A stretch of DNA of 64,000 nt, taken from Phlebotomus papatasi (Eukaryota > Arthropoda > Insecta > Diptera > Psychodidae). Each line of letters opens with the position of its first letter. Positions within the stretch are counted from its first letter, which is position 1. Below the pieces are notes generated by a model. That model made no database searches and was not told the DNA's origin. It was given only the letters and a program-made list of their open reading frames with translations. Location: NCBI RefSeq assembly GCF_024763615.1, contig NC_077223.1, forward strand, positions 12,214,001 to 12,278,000. The letters are read 5' to 3'. The translations under genes were made by a program, and so were the position numbers. Below, in pieces: positions 24,017-36,113 of this stretch.

Positions 24017-25333
24017 TTAACTCTTTCGTCTCTTTTGGGACTCTGAGTACCCAAAGCAGAGCATATGAATGTTCTGTGAAAAACAATTAATTTTAATTAT
24101 TCAGAACTGATAAAAATCCTATTCTTGTGGATGATTACAAACTATACGGATGTCCAAATGTAAGATACTTTTTGTAGGACCTCAATTAATTCCTGGGGTG
24201 AAATGATAACTTTGACTCTCGCTAGTATCGATTCGATACTATCGAATCTCTAGTATCGTTAAATCCAAATGATGAGATGAAATGAGTATCGGCTCTTCAC
24301 GCATTGTCGGCTCGTTATTGTGACACTTTGGGACAGTGAAACATAACCTCACTCTCGCTTGTTTTGATTTTGCAATCGTAGTTATTTCAGTGATTTTATT
24401 AATTTTAAGTTAAAATAGTATAAACCTATAAATTCTATTTTTAAGGAAATTGGGCTATTGAGGAAGCCCCGGAAGCTCAACTTTCATTTGGAACGAGGAC
24501 GAGAAAATTGCGGTATAAAAACAACTCTGGAGCTTCCGGAAAAAATGCAAATAAAAAAATCATCTATACATAATAATTTCTGCCTTACGCAGATCTTTTC
24601 ACTTTGTCTTTTACATTCTTACACAATAATTGACACTCAAAGACTTGCTGAACAAATGACTCCAGAAATTTAAGGAATTATTTTTCATCTTATCAGTCGC
24701 GGTGATTTCTGGTGGCTTGTAGTGTTTTAAATTTGGCAAGGAGGAGCAAAAGATCTGAAGGAAGCACACGCATGTGTGACCATTTCATACTCTGTGAAAT
24801 TAAATCTCACGAGAACGAATCCACATCTCCATCAACTTCCTGGACAGTCAGTGTCAAACTCAATCACTGAGTATAATAAGATCATCCTCTGATAAGCCTT
24901 TCCCGGATGGTCCAAAAATATTTTATGGTTGTGCAGAATCAACAGAACATAAATTTTCGTATCCAATTTGGCCGAGGTTATTCCGTGCAGAACAAAAAAA
25001 TTTCACAAGAATTATACTTAATATTATTAAAATTTAATAAATATAAAATAAATGAGGGCATTTACTTACTAAAAACATGTAAAATCTTCTTTAAATTTCA
25101 CTTCGAGGGTACAAATCGACAGCTCTAGAGGTGTCGATAAATTAGTGGCGAGAATTATCGACACTAGCGATAAAAAATGCGGGTTACCATCTCGATCGCC
25201 CATAATCGACACTCGACACTAGCGATGGGACAATTAGAGAGAGTTATCATGTCACCCCAGAGCTTAGATATTTTTGATTAAAAAATTATGAAATTATGGC
25301 TTGCAGCATATGCTGCGGTCCGGAAAGAGTTAA
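24017..25333. mobile_element. TTAA-ended MITE interrupted by another element
   Basis: TTAACTCTTTCGTCTC at the left and GGTCCGGAAAGAGTTAA at the right, both ending in TTAA as piggyBac-type insertions do. The complete uninterrupted relative is at 47813-48049 in the opposite orientation; comparing the two places the internal insertion after ...TTAATTCCTG and before AGCTTAGATATTTT. Confidence 0.75.
24195..25258. mobile_element. GGGGTGAAATGATAAC element nested in the TTAA MITE
   Basis: Inverted ends GGGGTGAAATGATAACTTTG and AGTTATCATGTCACCCC. The interior holds a CGATTCGATACTATCGAATC palindrome, also found in the related element at 37622-37855. About 1.06 kb. The frames inside (for example 24458-24673) have no recognisable domain. 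Confidence 0.65.
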
Positions 25334-27516
25334 TAGGTCGATTGTTGTACAAGTTTTGTCATTATTAAATTTTTTACATAATAATAAAATAATCTAATAA
25401 AGTATAATGAATGCAAAATAACTAAAAAAAAATTATTTTCAATATTGACATTTTCTGTATAATGATCACATTGTAATATGAATTTATCTAATAAACTTTT
25501 CTCTTTTTTTTCGCTGTATCACATTTTTAGTCTAACTTTTTTAGACTTAACTGTCAAGTGTATTCAACAAAACAGACAATTTTTTCTCTCCCAAGGATGC
25601 GCGCCAATCAATAATTCAGAAATTTTAATAGGCAAAAAAGTTGATATTTTACAAAAAAAAAGAGATATTATAAAATGGAAAGATAGATAGTGGATACAGT
25701 ACACAAAACATTTTTTTACCTATATAAATTCTTATAGAACAATTTATTGTGATTTGCAACCGTCAAAAGACAAAACTACTTAAACTACCTCTGATGAGAA
25801 TATTTTTTGACAGGTTTTATTTTTTTTTTATTTTTAATTTTCTATATTACAAGTTTTCTATGAAAAAAAAACCGGCAAGTACAAATATTGATAGTAAAAT
25901 ATTGAAATAGACACACTTTTAATCTATAGCAATTTATGCCGAATTTTTAAATATTGACCAACGATCTAATAAACATAAACTTTTTTCTATTATTTGAATA
26001 CTACAAAAAAAAACGTAAAAAGAATTAAAGACACTATTTTGAAACAAATAATGTATTCAGTCAAATTCCATATCAGCAATCTACATATTTAAAAATATGA
26101 TATTAAAGAAAGCATAAGATGATGGATAAAAAAATGGAATTCTATATAGAAAATATTTGATGATAAATCAATATTTAATTATTATTAATACGTAAATAAA
26201 AAAAGATATTAATTATAAATAGAATAGTTAATAAAATAGAGTGAAGAAACGGATATAGGAGACAGTGTTAGTAAAAGAAATAGGAAACCTATTCAAAATG
26301 TAAACCAGAAAACCTACCTCAGATAAACAAGAAAAGGACCTCAAAAATAATAGATATTGTTATTGATATATATTTTCTGCTCACTTTTAAATTATAATAT
26401 AAAATTGCAAAAATTGCAATTTTGTGAAGAATGTTTCAGCACCACCTGTCTCTCTTCCCGTAGAAAAGATAAAAGTGAAATTTTTAATAAAAATTACAAT
26501 TTTAAATGAAAAAAAAGAAGAAAAATCATACATATTAAATGTGTAATTAAATATAAACTAAATTTAGATGTAAAGTTTACAAGAAGTATGTCTATAGTGG
26601 TTGAAATTCATCTGAGTAAGAAACATTATAGACAAAATGATTTTATTTGGGATAGAGAAAAAATTTCTCATCCTGACATTTTGCTGGATGCTGGAGAAAA
26701 AAAAACTGTGAAAAAAAACTATCTTTCTGGGTACCTGCACACATTTTTTTTATGCAGAAGAATCCTCCAAAAGAAATGAATAGAGCACAGAAAAATATCC
26801 AGTATACAAAGGAATGCTCAGAACACTTTTTTCACATTTTATTTGTATGTGATGCATAGCGAGGAAGATTTGGAGAAAAAAACCTAACCATATTGTGGTG
26901 TATTTGAAAATGAACGAAAAATATTCAAAAGAAAGGAAAAAATTGCAGAGGGAGACAATTTGAAAAATTAGAAAAAAACACCATAAAAACAATATTTTCG
27001 ACATTAAATAGAATTTTCATGTAATAATTATAGTGAAAAAAAGATATTATCATAAAATTTTATCGGTAAAAAAATTCAAAGTTAGGTAAGTAAAAAAATG
27101 GACAAAGAAAATTTTGGTGTTTTGTTTTTTTTGCAAGAGACACAAAAATTGAAGAATTTTAAAGACTTTCAGATAGATTTCAATTCCACAACTAACAAGA
27201 AGATAATTACTGCACTTGTGATTTAAAAAAAAGTAGTATAAAATGATCCTCTTGTTCTGCCCATTTATAGTTTTTTTTTCAACCCTATCTTCTTTCCTTA
27301 CTTTCCTATTTTTTTTTAAGTTGTTTTCTTGGAATAAAAAATACAAATTGCATTCCTCGTTAGTATTTTTTTTGTATATTCAGCATTCTCTCTTTCTACT
27401 TATTGTTAACTAATGTTTTATTGTTAATTAAATATGAGCTACGGTTCTCATTCCTGCCAACTTAACATCATTATAATTTTCATTGCAATATATATATATA
27501 TATTTTTTTATTTGAG
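25334..27516. other. AT-rich intergenic DNA
   Basis: Very AT-rich with frequent poly(A) and poly(T) runs and a short TA repeat near 27490-27504. Open frames are short and have the Lys/Asn/Phe-rich look of translated AT-rich DNA. I see no gene. Confidence 0.4.
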
Positions 27517-27667
27517 TAATGCCCAACGCACGATAACTTTTGTTTAGTAAACATGTTTTTGACATTTCAATGAGAGTGAGTGAGATCTAGTTCTAGTCAT
27601 CTCGCTCATTCTCATGGAAAATTTTGAAAACATGTTTACAAATAAAAGTTATTGTGCGCTGGTCATA
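27517..27667. mobile_element. Hairpin MITE, copy 3 (tandem pair, first unit)
   Basis: TAATGCCCAACGCACGATAA ... TTATTGTGCGCTGGTCATAA; same family as 20743-20894. It directly abuts a second copy at 27667. Confidence 0.75.
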
Positions 27668-27816
27668 ATGCCCAACGCACAATAATTTTTGTTTGTAAAC
27701 ATGTTTTCAAAATTTCCCATGAGAATGAGCGAGATGACTAGATATAGATCTTACTCACTCTCATTGAAATGTCAAAAACATGTTTACTAAACAAAAGTTA
27801 TTATGCGTTGGGCATA
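27667..27816. mobile_element. Hairpin MITE, copy 4 (tandem pair, second unit)
   Basis: AATGCCCAACGCACAATAA ... TTATGCGTTGGGCATAA. It is an inverted partner of the first unit, so the pair forms a four-arm fold. One arm carries TTTTGAAAACATG and the other TTTTTGACATTTCAATGAG in mirrored order. Confidence 0.75.
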
Positions 27817-28642
27817 AACTAGAAAACAACAAAATGATATTGATTATAGAATACCAAACTATGTATTATAAAAGGTTGTGTTAGTTTCTTTAAAATGAAA
27901 TGGAAATATATTTTGGAATCGAGATAAAAGAAAAATAGAACAAATTATATTTCTAATGCATTATAATTATTTGTTTCATCATTACTACGCCCCGTTTTTG
28001 TGTAACTGAAAAAAGCTAGTTGTTGACGAAACAATCAAGAAATTATGAATAAGTGAGTAAAAAATAGTTTAAGGTGAACAGATACTATTATTTTTCTTCC
28101 ACGAAACGAAATAGTTACCAAAAAAAAATCAAGAGAGATAATAAAAGGAGAAAGTAAGTTAAGAAGATAATAAGCCTGTTGAATTTTAAGCATTTTTACT
28201 AATTACAAATTGTTTTTCTCATATTTTTTTATTATGTTAATTTTTCTTTATATTAAAGTGTAAATGATTTCAGAACGGAAAACGGGTGTAATTGAAAATG
28301 AATGAAGGCCAAAATGCTCAAAGTTCAGAAAAAAAAATTTGTACAAAATGAGATACATAGTAAAAATTTTATTTAGACATTTCACAGGAGATTATAAAAA
28401 GGAAAAGAAAAAAAAACATACAGAAAATCCTTAAGACGACTTTACGCATATCAAGTAATAAACATAAATGAGAAAATAATTGTTTAAAAAATAAAGATTG
28501 TATGTAAAATGTATTTTTATGTTTTGTGGTTATTTTTTTTTAAATGGATATTTGGATTTTTTTTACTAGTTTTCTTGTGGAGTTATAGAAAAGAGAAGTA
28601 ATGCATAAAAGGGTAAGTAAGTAAACTTTACCAATACTTTTA
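27817..28642. other. AT-rich intergenic DNA
   Basis: No gene, no clear repeat and no long open frame is visible here. Confidence 0.4.
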
Positions 28643-29929
28643 TTAGAGACCGGGGAGGTTTGGGACAGGGGTAGTTATGGGACAAGGCGATTTGTTCAAT
28701 TAATTTTTGAAATAAATGGGATTTAACCATTACTGTATCGTAGGCAATATTAAGATGTATCTTGACTAAAAGAATGGATATCCTCAGTTTTATTGCTTAA
28801 ATTCTATGAACATTTTTTTTTAAAAATTGATAAAAATCGTATATTTTGACGTCTCAGTTTTCCTCTTTGTATTTTATATCAGCGATATATAATCAAAACT
28901 TTTTTATCTCATTAGGTAGCAGTGTAATCTGGGAGCATATTTTTATAAAAGTTTCAGAGATTATACGCTCTTGTTTTTTACATAAAGGTTATAAATACCA
29001 AAACTACACGTGGGGATGTTTGGGACACCTGAAAGGGGATGAATGGGACGTTGATTTTCGACAAGATTGTAGGTGGTATGCAATTGTTTATTGTCAAAAT
29101 GAAGAGTAATACCCAGTTTCTACTGGAAATCTCCCTCTTGTGCAAAGTTTTTCAGTGCAGCAGATTTCTCTAACTACAGGGACAATTAAACCATCATTGT
29201 CTTGGGAATCAATAATTCCCTCTCAGAGGATATTCGATCTTTGCCCAATCTACTTAAAAACTATTTTTTTCGAAAATTTCTCGAACAAGTTCTCCAGAAA
29301 AGGCAAGGCGAGAGCTAATTCAGAGAAATAATAAGAAAACATTACAATGCAGTTGTCGTAAAATCAAACAGAAATCCATCAATTAGTTCAAAACTAAGAG
29401 TTGCAAGAAAATCTACTCGCCTGAGGAATTTGATAATCATGATTGCAATATTTAGAATAAAAAAAAAGAAGAGAAAGGTAGATGGAAAATAAGAATAAAA
29501 TACTTTAAATAATTGATTGACAATTAATGACTCTACATGTACAAATAAAATTGATATTTATTTCTAAGTGTAAATAAAAGATGAAACATTTTTATTTCTA
29601 TCAGAAATATTTTTAATCTGGTATTTAAAATTAATTAACGTGTTCTAGTAATACAAATTATGCGAGAAAAAACGCGTCCCAAATATCCCCTTTTGCGTCC
29701 CATACTGCCCCACATCGGGGAGGTTCGGGACAAAGCATCAAGTAAAATGTTTTATCTTCTCCAAGAAAACTCAGTTGTTTTCCAAGTTCTATCGAGTACT
29801 TTTTATAAAGTCAATACCCATAAGTATACCATAGACCGCATAACATTGTAATACACTATCGTGGTTTTTTGGAATACTGTCTCAAAGTCAAAACATGAAA
29901 AAGTGTCCCAACCTCCCCGGTCTCCCCTA
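28643..29929. mobile_element. TIR element with (TAGGG)GAGACCGGGGAGGTT ends
   Basis: Left TTAGAGACCGGGGAGGTTTG and right, read inverted, TAGGGGAGACCGGGGAGGTT. Subterminal GTCCC/GGGAC words recur (near 28660, 28678, 29033, 29685, 29697, 29727 and 29904). About 1.29 kb. The 87-codon frame at 28846-29109 shows no domain. The ends resemble those of 44152-45316 and 59370-59967. Confidence 0.7.
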
Positions 29930-30425
29930 CACAAATTTCATTAAAGTGAACTCAACGGAAAATTCTATTAAACCTCTACCCTTATTCATATCCTTGACTT
30001 GGTTTTGATTGGCCGTTGCAACGTAGTAGTTACCTTCGAAGATTCCACGAGACTGGTCAAATCCAGGGCAAAGGGCAGAGCGAGTGAGGTTAATCGGTCA
30101 GCAAAGGGTCAGAGGGTTAAGTGTGACCTCCTCGTGAATGGATCATCATGTCTTTCCCAGGTCTCTGACCACTCGACCCTGGCCCTCATTGTTAATAAGA
30201 TGAGCTGAGAAACAAGTCTATCAGGCGCCTGTTTTACACATCTTGTCCTGCAAGGGATCCCTCTGAACAAAGAGGTGCAAAAATTAAAATAAGACAGAAT
30301 GTTACAAGCCGCTATGAGAGGGCAAGTATAATTGCTGTTTTAGTAGAAAACCTGCTTAACGATAATTTTTCGGTGATCTCGTTTATGTTTAAAGTGTTCA
30401 ATTCAAATCAACGGAAAAAATTACT
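29930..30425. other. Upstream region of the CAP gene
   Basis: Part of it (about 29998-30260) is GC-richer than its surroundings and not coding by eye. It could hold regulatory sites for the CAP gene; I recognise no specific motif. Confidence 0.3.
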
Positions 30426-30432
30426 TATAAAT
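30426..30432 (+). promoter_or_regulatory. Candidate TATA box of the CAP gene
   Basis: TATAAAT lies 24 bp before the ATG at 30450 and 84 bp before the ATG at 30510. A start of transcription 25-30 bp downstream would fall at or after the first ATG and so favours translation from 30510. Confidence 0.4.
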
Positions 30433-30509
30433 TGCAGTAAGGAAACGTAATGGCCATGATAGCGTTGCTAAAAAATTTTATAGTTTTTGTTTTTAGCAAG
30501 CTAGAAGTC

Positions 30510-31256
30510 ATGTTAAAACTCACTATTCTTATTATAATCTATTGGTTATTTGTGGTTCCTAGTGCAGCCATACAGTTTTCCCAAGATCTGAACAATGTTA
30601 CATTTGTGAAATTTTCCTCTTCATCCATCACAAACTTCATTTTGGGTCACAATGGTCTGAGAAATAGGATGGCCTTTAACACCAACAAAAGTGCCTCAAA
30701 TATGAATTTTATATTCTGGGATCAAGAAATGGTTCTCAAATCTAAGTATTGGATTCAAAAATGTTTCAGTACGCCAAATCCACCTAAATTCTGCAAATCT
30801 AGGCAATTTCCAGGAATAAATAGGATTCAGCTGAAGAGACTGAGACTAGGATGGGAATTCTCAACAATTCGAATGTGGTTCAGTCCCTATCGTTTGACTC
30901 CAAACCATGAAATCGATTACTTAACATACCCTACATCTTTTAGTCAACTCATATGGGCTACAGTGCAGATCTTCGGTTGTGCCATAGCCAATGTTAATTT
31001 AGACTTTTTTATCATCGTTTGCTCCTATGATCCACCTGGAAATAAGATTGGAATGCAAGTGTACAAAACTGGACTGCCTTGTACAGAATGTGAAGATATA
31101 GATGTGTGCTCGGCGTCATTTAGTGGACTCTGTGGCGTCGACAAGTCATTTTCCGGGACAGTCAGGAAGTTTTCAAATATCTGGATTTTCCCCTTTATAC
31201 AGCTGATATTAGTTGAGTCATTAGGCATTCTCAATTTTGCAACATTACCAGCCTAA
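30510..31256 (+). CDS. Secreted CAP-superfamily (antigen-5-like) protein
   Basis: Predicted 248 aa; single exon. The frame is open from an ATG at 30450, but starting at 30510 gives a clean signal peptide (MLKLTILIIIYWLFVVPSAA) and fits the TATA position. Family landmarks run in order: GHNGLRNRMA on the first helix, the WDQEM and W..KC segment, the CAP1-like SFSQLIWATVQIFGC, the CAP2-like FIIVCSYDPPGN, and the hinge-like Cys cluster PCTEC...VCSASFSGLC typical of insect antigen-5 proteins. Two things are odd: the Cys-rich N-terminal stretch usual in insect antigen-5 is absent, and the conserved His before (F/Y)(S/T)Q in CAP1 is Ser. The C-terminus ends in a hydrophobic run (WIFPFIQLILVESLGIL), so GPI or membrane attachment is possible. 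Insect members are extracellular, many salivary or testis-enriched; function here is unknown. Confidence 0.85.
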   Translation: MLKLTILIIIYWLFVVPSAAIQFSQDLNNVTFVKFSSSSITNFILGHNGLRNRMAFNTNKSASNMNFIFWDQEMVLKSKYWIQKCFSTPNPPKFCKSRQFPGINRIQLKRLRLGWEFSTIRMWFSPYRLTPNHEIDYLTYPTSFSQLIWATVQIFGCAIANVNLDFFIIVCSYDPPGNKIGMQVYKTGLPCTECEDIDVCSASFSGLCGVDKSFSGTVRKFSNIWIFPFIQLILVESLGILNFATLPA

Positions 31257-31355
31257 TTGTCGAGGCAAGCAAATTCTTTGGACAAATGGGCAGCAATTAA
31301 CACACTGCAGTATAGATTGTCACATAAGATTGAAATAGAGTGAGAAGGATAGAGT

Positions 31356-31361
31356 AATAAA
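31356..31361 (+). terminator. Polyadenylation signal of the CAP gene
   Basis: AATAAA 100 bp after the stop codon. Confidence 0.55.
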
Positions 31362-31790
31362 CTCTTGCTCATCAAATTTCAATTTTTGCATTATATAATT
31401 TAGATTGTAATCCCTCATCATTGGTATATAGAGATCACTATCTTAGGGAGTCTTATGGTTTCATTTGGTGAGTAAATCTAAAAGCATTCCATTTTCAGTT
31501 TCATAAAGATACACTGAAATTGACAATTTTACAAAATAGAAACAACATGTAAGAATTGGTAGTTAATATTTGATCATGAAAGTAGAATGCGGAAAGAAAT
31601 TATTAACATTTATTAGGTTTATAATTTTATATCTTCATTTTTAACGAATTTTGTAATAAGATTTTTTTTCGTATTATATTTTTTATATTTTATCTTTCGT
31701 AACATTATCATTCATTGATATTTTCAGAAAGATGTTTACAATACAGAGTCTCAAAAAAGTAAGCAATATAAGTCAATTTGCGATCAGCAT

Positions 31791-32221
31791 TAGGGTAAGT
31801 GTGCCAAATTTCGGCATAGTTGCATGCAAGCGTCAAAGTCTCAAGTTTGAAATGCAATATTTTAAATACAAATTGATTTTTTTTATTCTTTCTTCTGAAA
31901 GAGTGTTGCTTGGAACCTTGTAAAGAGTTTACCGTCTTTATTTACTCTAAAATCATTCTTAACACATTTTAAAATGAATAAAAATGTAGACATTGCTTTG
32001 GTGCCCTATTTCGGCCACCTTCATTCTCCTAGTTCCTTGCCTTTCGGGAATTCTTCTAATATCTTTTTCACGTCATCTCGTTTGTCGAAGCTACATTTTT
32101 TGTTATTCTTTTGCATTGTATAATCTCTAGAGTACGTAAAATCTAAAAGTTCATGGAAATTCGAGGAAGAAAAAAGGTGGCCGAAATTGCAAGCTGGCCG
32201 GAATTTGGCACACTTACTCTA
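31791..32221. mobile_element. MITE, TAGGGTAAGTGTGCC family, copy b
   Basis: TAGGGTAAGTGTGCCAAATT at the left and the inverted AATTTGGCACACTTACTCTA at the right. Close to the copy at 35635-36065 over its full length. Confidence 0.85.
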
Positions 32222-33482
32222 AGTAAATTTTCTTTTCAAAACTGGAGATTTTTTGGTCACTTTCTCAGATGAGGAATAGAGCATTACCTATTTTCTGTGA
32301 GAATTTAGAAGGGTGCAAGAAGAGCTGAATAAAGAAATGCTCAAAGTTCGTATGTATTGCCAGTGCCGATGATTAGATTTCGTGCTTATGCTGTCTCTGT
32401 TGCAGCCAATGATGGCACATCTATTTGGATGATTTTTTCTGCCTCTGCCAACCTTTCTGGCACATAAGAAAAGAGCGAGAAGAGCGATTGCTCGTATGGC
32501 ACCATCGCATGTTCCTGGAATTGCTACACAGCTGCTGCTATCGCTTCTTTTGCCAAAGAAGATCGCTAGTGGTTGTCCAGGAGCAATCGAGGGGAAGAGG
32601 ACGCGAATGAGCAGAAACTAGCACACACACGATGATTTTGCCCATTAAAAAAAGCATCTCTTCACTCCATCACAGTTTCTTCTTCATCTTCTATTTCCTT
32701 CCCCATATTCAACATTTTCAAATTGCTAGATTTTTCGTTTTGTTCCAAAACATATAACACACTGAAAAAAACAGTCTTTCGGGGTGTTTTCTCTCTCTCT
32801 CTCTTTTACCAAAAAGGGAACAAGAAGGACGTAACAGCTGAAGAAGGAAAGAGAATCAACAGTTTGTAATATAAAATTTTACCTGCTTGGTGAATTATTT
32901 CACAAAAATAAAGAAAAAAAAAGATAAGAGAAACTTCATCCCTCTCATCTCTCAGTACTTGTCTCACTCACACTCTTCAGGTAGGAAAAATGATCACATA
33001 GAAATTATATTTCGTTGCAAACATCCAAAAATGCTTTACATGGAGAGACTCTCAAATATCAAAATTAAATTATATATCTCAACTTGGAGGACAAAAAAGA
33101 CTCACACACATTCATCGAAAAATCCAAGAAGAATGAGACAAAAACGATTGTAAGATTCCAAGTTCAAAAATTGCACACTGCAGAGAATTTACGAGAAATC
33201 CAAGATTGAAAAAGAAGGAAATCATTCACGATAAATTAATAAATCTCCTAAAGATGGTAAAGACAAAAAAACTCACCAAAGTATGGAATTAATTTTCATA
33301 TCAAAGCGATCAGAATCTCCTCTATAATTATCATAATAAAAAAAAAAGAAATAATCAAGAACGAAAATAGTTACTCAAAATCTTTTCCATTGAAAAAAAA
33401 AAAACGAAATATATAGCAAGAAACTATCCTCATTTAATGTCTTTTCGGCAAAACATCAGAAAAATAAGTTTTTTTTACAACT
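32222..33482. other. Intergenic; GC-richer patch at about 32390-32640
   Basis: The patch at 32390-32640 contrasts with its AT-rich neighbours and includes a frame of 61 codons with no domain. It might be a promoter or an untranslated exon of an unseen gene. A CT repeat lies near 32791-32805. Nothing else is recognisable. Confidence 0.3.
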
Positions 33483-33487
33483 CTATG

Positions 33488-34273
33488 AGGCCATTTACAT
33501 CGTCGCATTAGATTGAGATTTGTTTAATTTTTCTCGATATAAACGGCAAATCCAATACGACCCCTCGTATTGAATTGGATTGGATTCAAATTGTCCCAAT
33601 TGTCCCAAAAATTTTCGGAGCGCGCGAAGAGAAATTCGGAGTTGCATTTGACGTTAAAACTAACCTCACTTTGTGTTGTTTCGTCGCACAAAATTAAATT
33701 TGCAGGACTTTATTTGTGTATTATGCGAGGGTATGGGCGACGACAAGTTTAAAATAGAATCTGTACTGCATTCTTCTATATTTCGATAGATACTTTTAAA
33801 GACACTTGATGTTTCGTCGTGAGAAGAAAAATTAATTTACTGAAAGTAACTCGGGACATTTGTAATGCAGCTTAAAATTGTTCTTCTGATGGTTCATTTC
33901 TGAGCCCAAACCATACAGTATCGGTATCGGGATATGCCCAGCCCTCTAATCATGCCCCCTCGAAACCTCCTGTTTCGATAGCTCAAGAGTATGAAATACT
34001 CGAAGAAAAACAACTTCTGTTTTCACTTTCTTTTAAACTGCCTTTTCATCAAAAGGTATTTTATAATACTTATCACCACTAGTCTTTGAATAGAAATATT
34101 TAATATCAACCAAAAATCCAACTTAAAAATCGAAAATATCATTTTTAACCTCACAAAAATGGCATCCCGCTAAAAATCCAATTCAATCTCAACAGTACGA
34201 TGTAAACAGACAAGATTGGATTCGGATTTTGGGACAATTCAATCTCAATCTAATGCGACGATGTAAATGGCCT
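33488..34273. mobile_element. TIR element (AGGCCATTTACATCGTCGCA) with 5-bp TSD
   Basis: Perfect inverted repeats of at least 33 bp, beginning AGGCCATTTACATCGTCGCA at both ends and flanked by the direct repeat CTATG (33483-33487 and 34274-34278). 786 bp with no transposase. The internal words TTGTCCCAA and CCTCACAAAAA recur. A fragment of the same family lies near 49898-49965. Confidence 0.8.
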
Positions 34274-34278
34274 CTATG

Positions 34279-35634
34279 TCTATATGTAAATTTTCAAAGC
34301 AAAATCTTTTCTCAAGGGCTAAGAAATAAATTAGAAGAGAGATAAAAGTATAAAAAGTCCCAAGAAAGACAGAGAGGCAGAGATAATAGAATATTGCATT
34401 TTTTTCTGCCAAAAATGCAACAAGCAGTAAAAGTCTCAGGGAATCCATTTTTTTTGCATAACAATAGTCACTAGTTCAAGGACAAGAAATGTAAGAATGG
34501 TATACTAAAGTTACGCAGTGAAAGGTGTTTCTTCCAAGGGATATATATTGGGCATTATGTGTGCATCTTTTAATCAAAATTTATAATTCCTGATAAGATC
34601 CTTGAAAACATTTGAAAAAATGCAAACCTTAATTATTTAAAATGCACGGAATTTGTATTCTTTACAATTTTATATTTTTCATTATTATTTTATTTTAAGT
34701 GAAGAATAATATGCATGATGCAATGTCATTGCTCGAACTCCACCAAGGGGATAATAGGGGAAAGTGGGGCACCTTTGAACTTGGTATTTTACACCTATTT
34801 TTAAATAAAGAGTCTTATCGTGATATATTTTAGATGCACAGACAGATTGAGAAGCTAAATTACATTATGATATAAGGTAAGAGAAGTATATATCGGCCAT
34901 GTACCTTGTATCGGCCAGCTTGCAGAAGATATCGGCCACCAAGATAAAAATGAATATTTAAAAATTACAAACTACGTTTTACCAATTATCTAATACAAAA
35001 TATATTGCGTTTGTTCATAAATGATCTTCTGAATTAAGTTTTTCGTCGACTTTTTAACAAAATATAATTATTCATCTAATTAATTGAATCACTGTGTCAG
35101 AGTCTTATTCAAAAAGTAGCCATTTCTCAAATTCTTATGATTTTATACTAGAATTTCAGTGACACAAAATAAGGAATTATACCTTATTTAAATTATTTAC
35201 GAAAATGTCTGAATAAAAAAATACTACTCAATTATTCTACTTTTAGTATCAGAACACTTTTTAATTGTCTCGCTACGCATAATTAGAATTAATTTGTTAA
35301 TTGAAAGGAAGTTCGTTTTGTTCCAAGTACAGAGCTCACCGGCCATTTTTCATCGCATTTCGATGTCATGTTCGCGAGCAGTTGAGGTTATGTCGGTAAT
35401 GTTTTTGTTGTGAAAAAGGATTTCCTCAGTGTGAATTTCGCCTATAAAGAATGTCGACTACCATCTGAACTTATCATTTTTGTGTGATTTTACTTGTTTG
35501 TGATCACTTGGTCGCCGGTCCCGGCCGACGACTCTTCAAAAACTTCAATCCCTAATCACAGGGACTCTTCGAAAAATGATTGCATAGCCTTGGATATCTG
35601 TTTTTGATCACAGCGACTCTCACTTAAACCGCTA
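34279..35634. other. Intergenic with a lone TAGGGGAAAGTGGGGCACC end
   Basis: TAGGGGAAAGTGGGGCACC at about 34755-34773 looks like one end of a TAGGG-type element with no partner found. TATCGGCCA words recur at 34891-34937. No gene. Confidence 0.35.
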
Positions 35635-36065
35635 TAGGGTAAGTGTGCCAAATTTCGGCATAGTTGCATGCAAGCGCCAAAGTCTCATGTTTGAAATGTA
35701 ATATGTTTAAGAGAAATTGATTTTTTTCATTCCTTCTACTTAAGGAGTGTTGCTTAGAACCTTGTAGACAGTTTATCGTCTTTATTTTCTTTAAAATCAT
35801 TCTTAATACATTTTAAAATGAATAAAAATGTAGACATAGCTTTGGTGCCCTATTTCGGCCAGCTTTATTCTCATAGTTCCTTGCCTTTCGGAAATTCTTC
35901 CAATGCCTTTTTCACGTCATCTCGTTTGTCGAAGCTACATTTTTTGTTATTCTTTTGCATTGTATAATCTCTAGAGTACGTAAAATCTAAAAGTTCATGG
36001 AAATTCGAGGAACAAAAAAGGTGGCCGAAATTGCAAGCTGGCCGGAATTTGGCACACTTACCCTA
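35635..36065. mobile_element. MITE, TAGGGTAAGTGTGCC family, copy c
   Basis: TAGGGTAAGTGTGCCAAATT at the left and AATTTGGCACACTTACCCTA at the right form perfect 20-bp inverted ends. This is the best preserved of three copies. Confidence 0.85.
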
Positions 36066-36113
36066 GTTATCTGACTAAAATAAATTTATTTTTTACTGAA
36101 AGATATGTCATTC

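Noticed and set aside
28846..29109. 87-codon frame
   Set aside because: Lies wholly inside a TIR element and shows no transposase motif.
30450..30509. Upstream ATG of the CAP frame as the start codon
   Set aside because: The added 20 residues precede the signal peptide, and the TATA position suggests transcription starts at or after this ATG. It remains possible.
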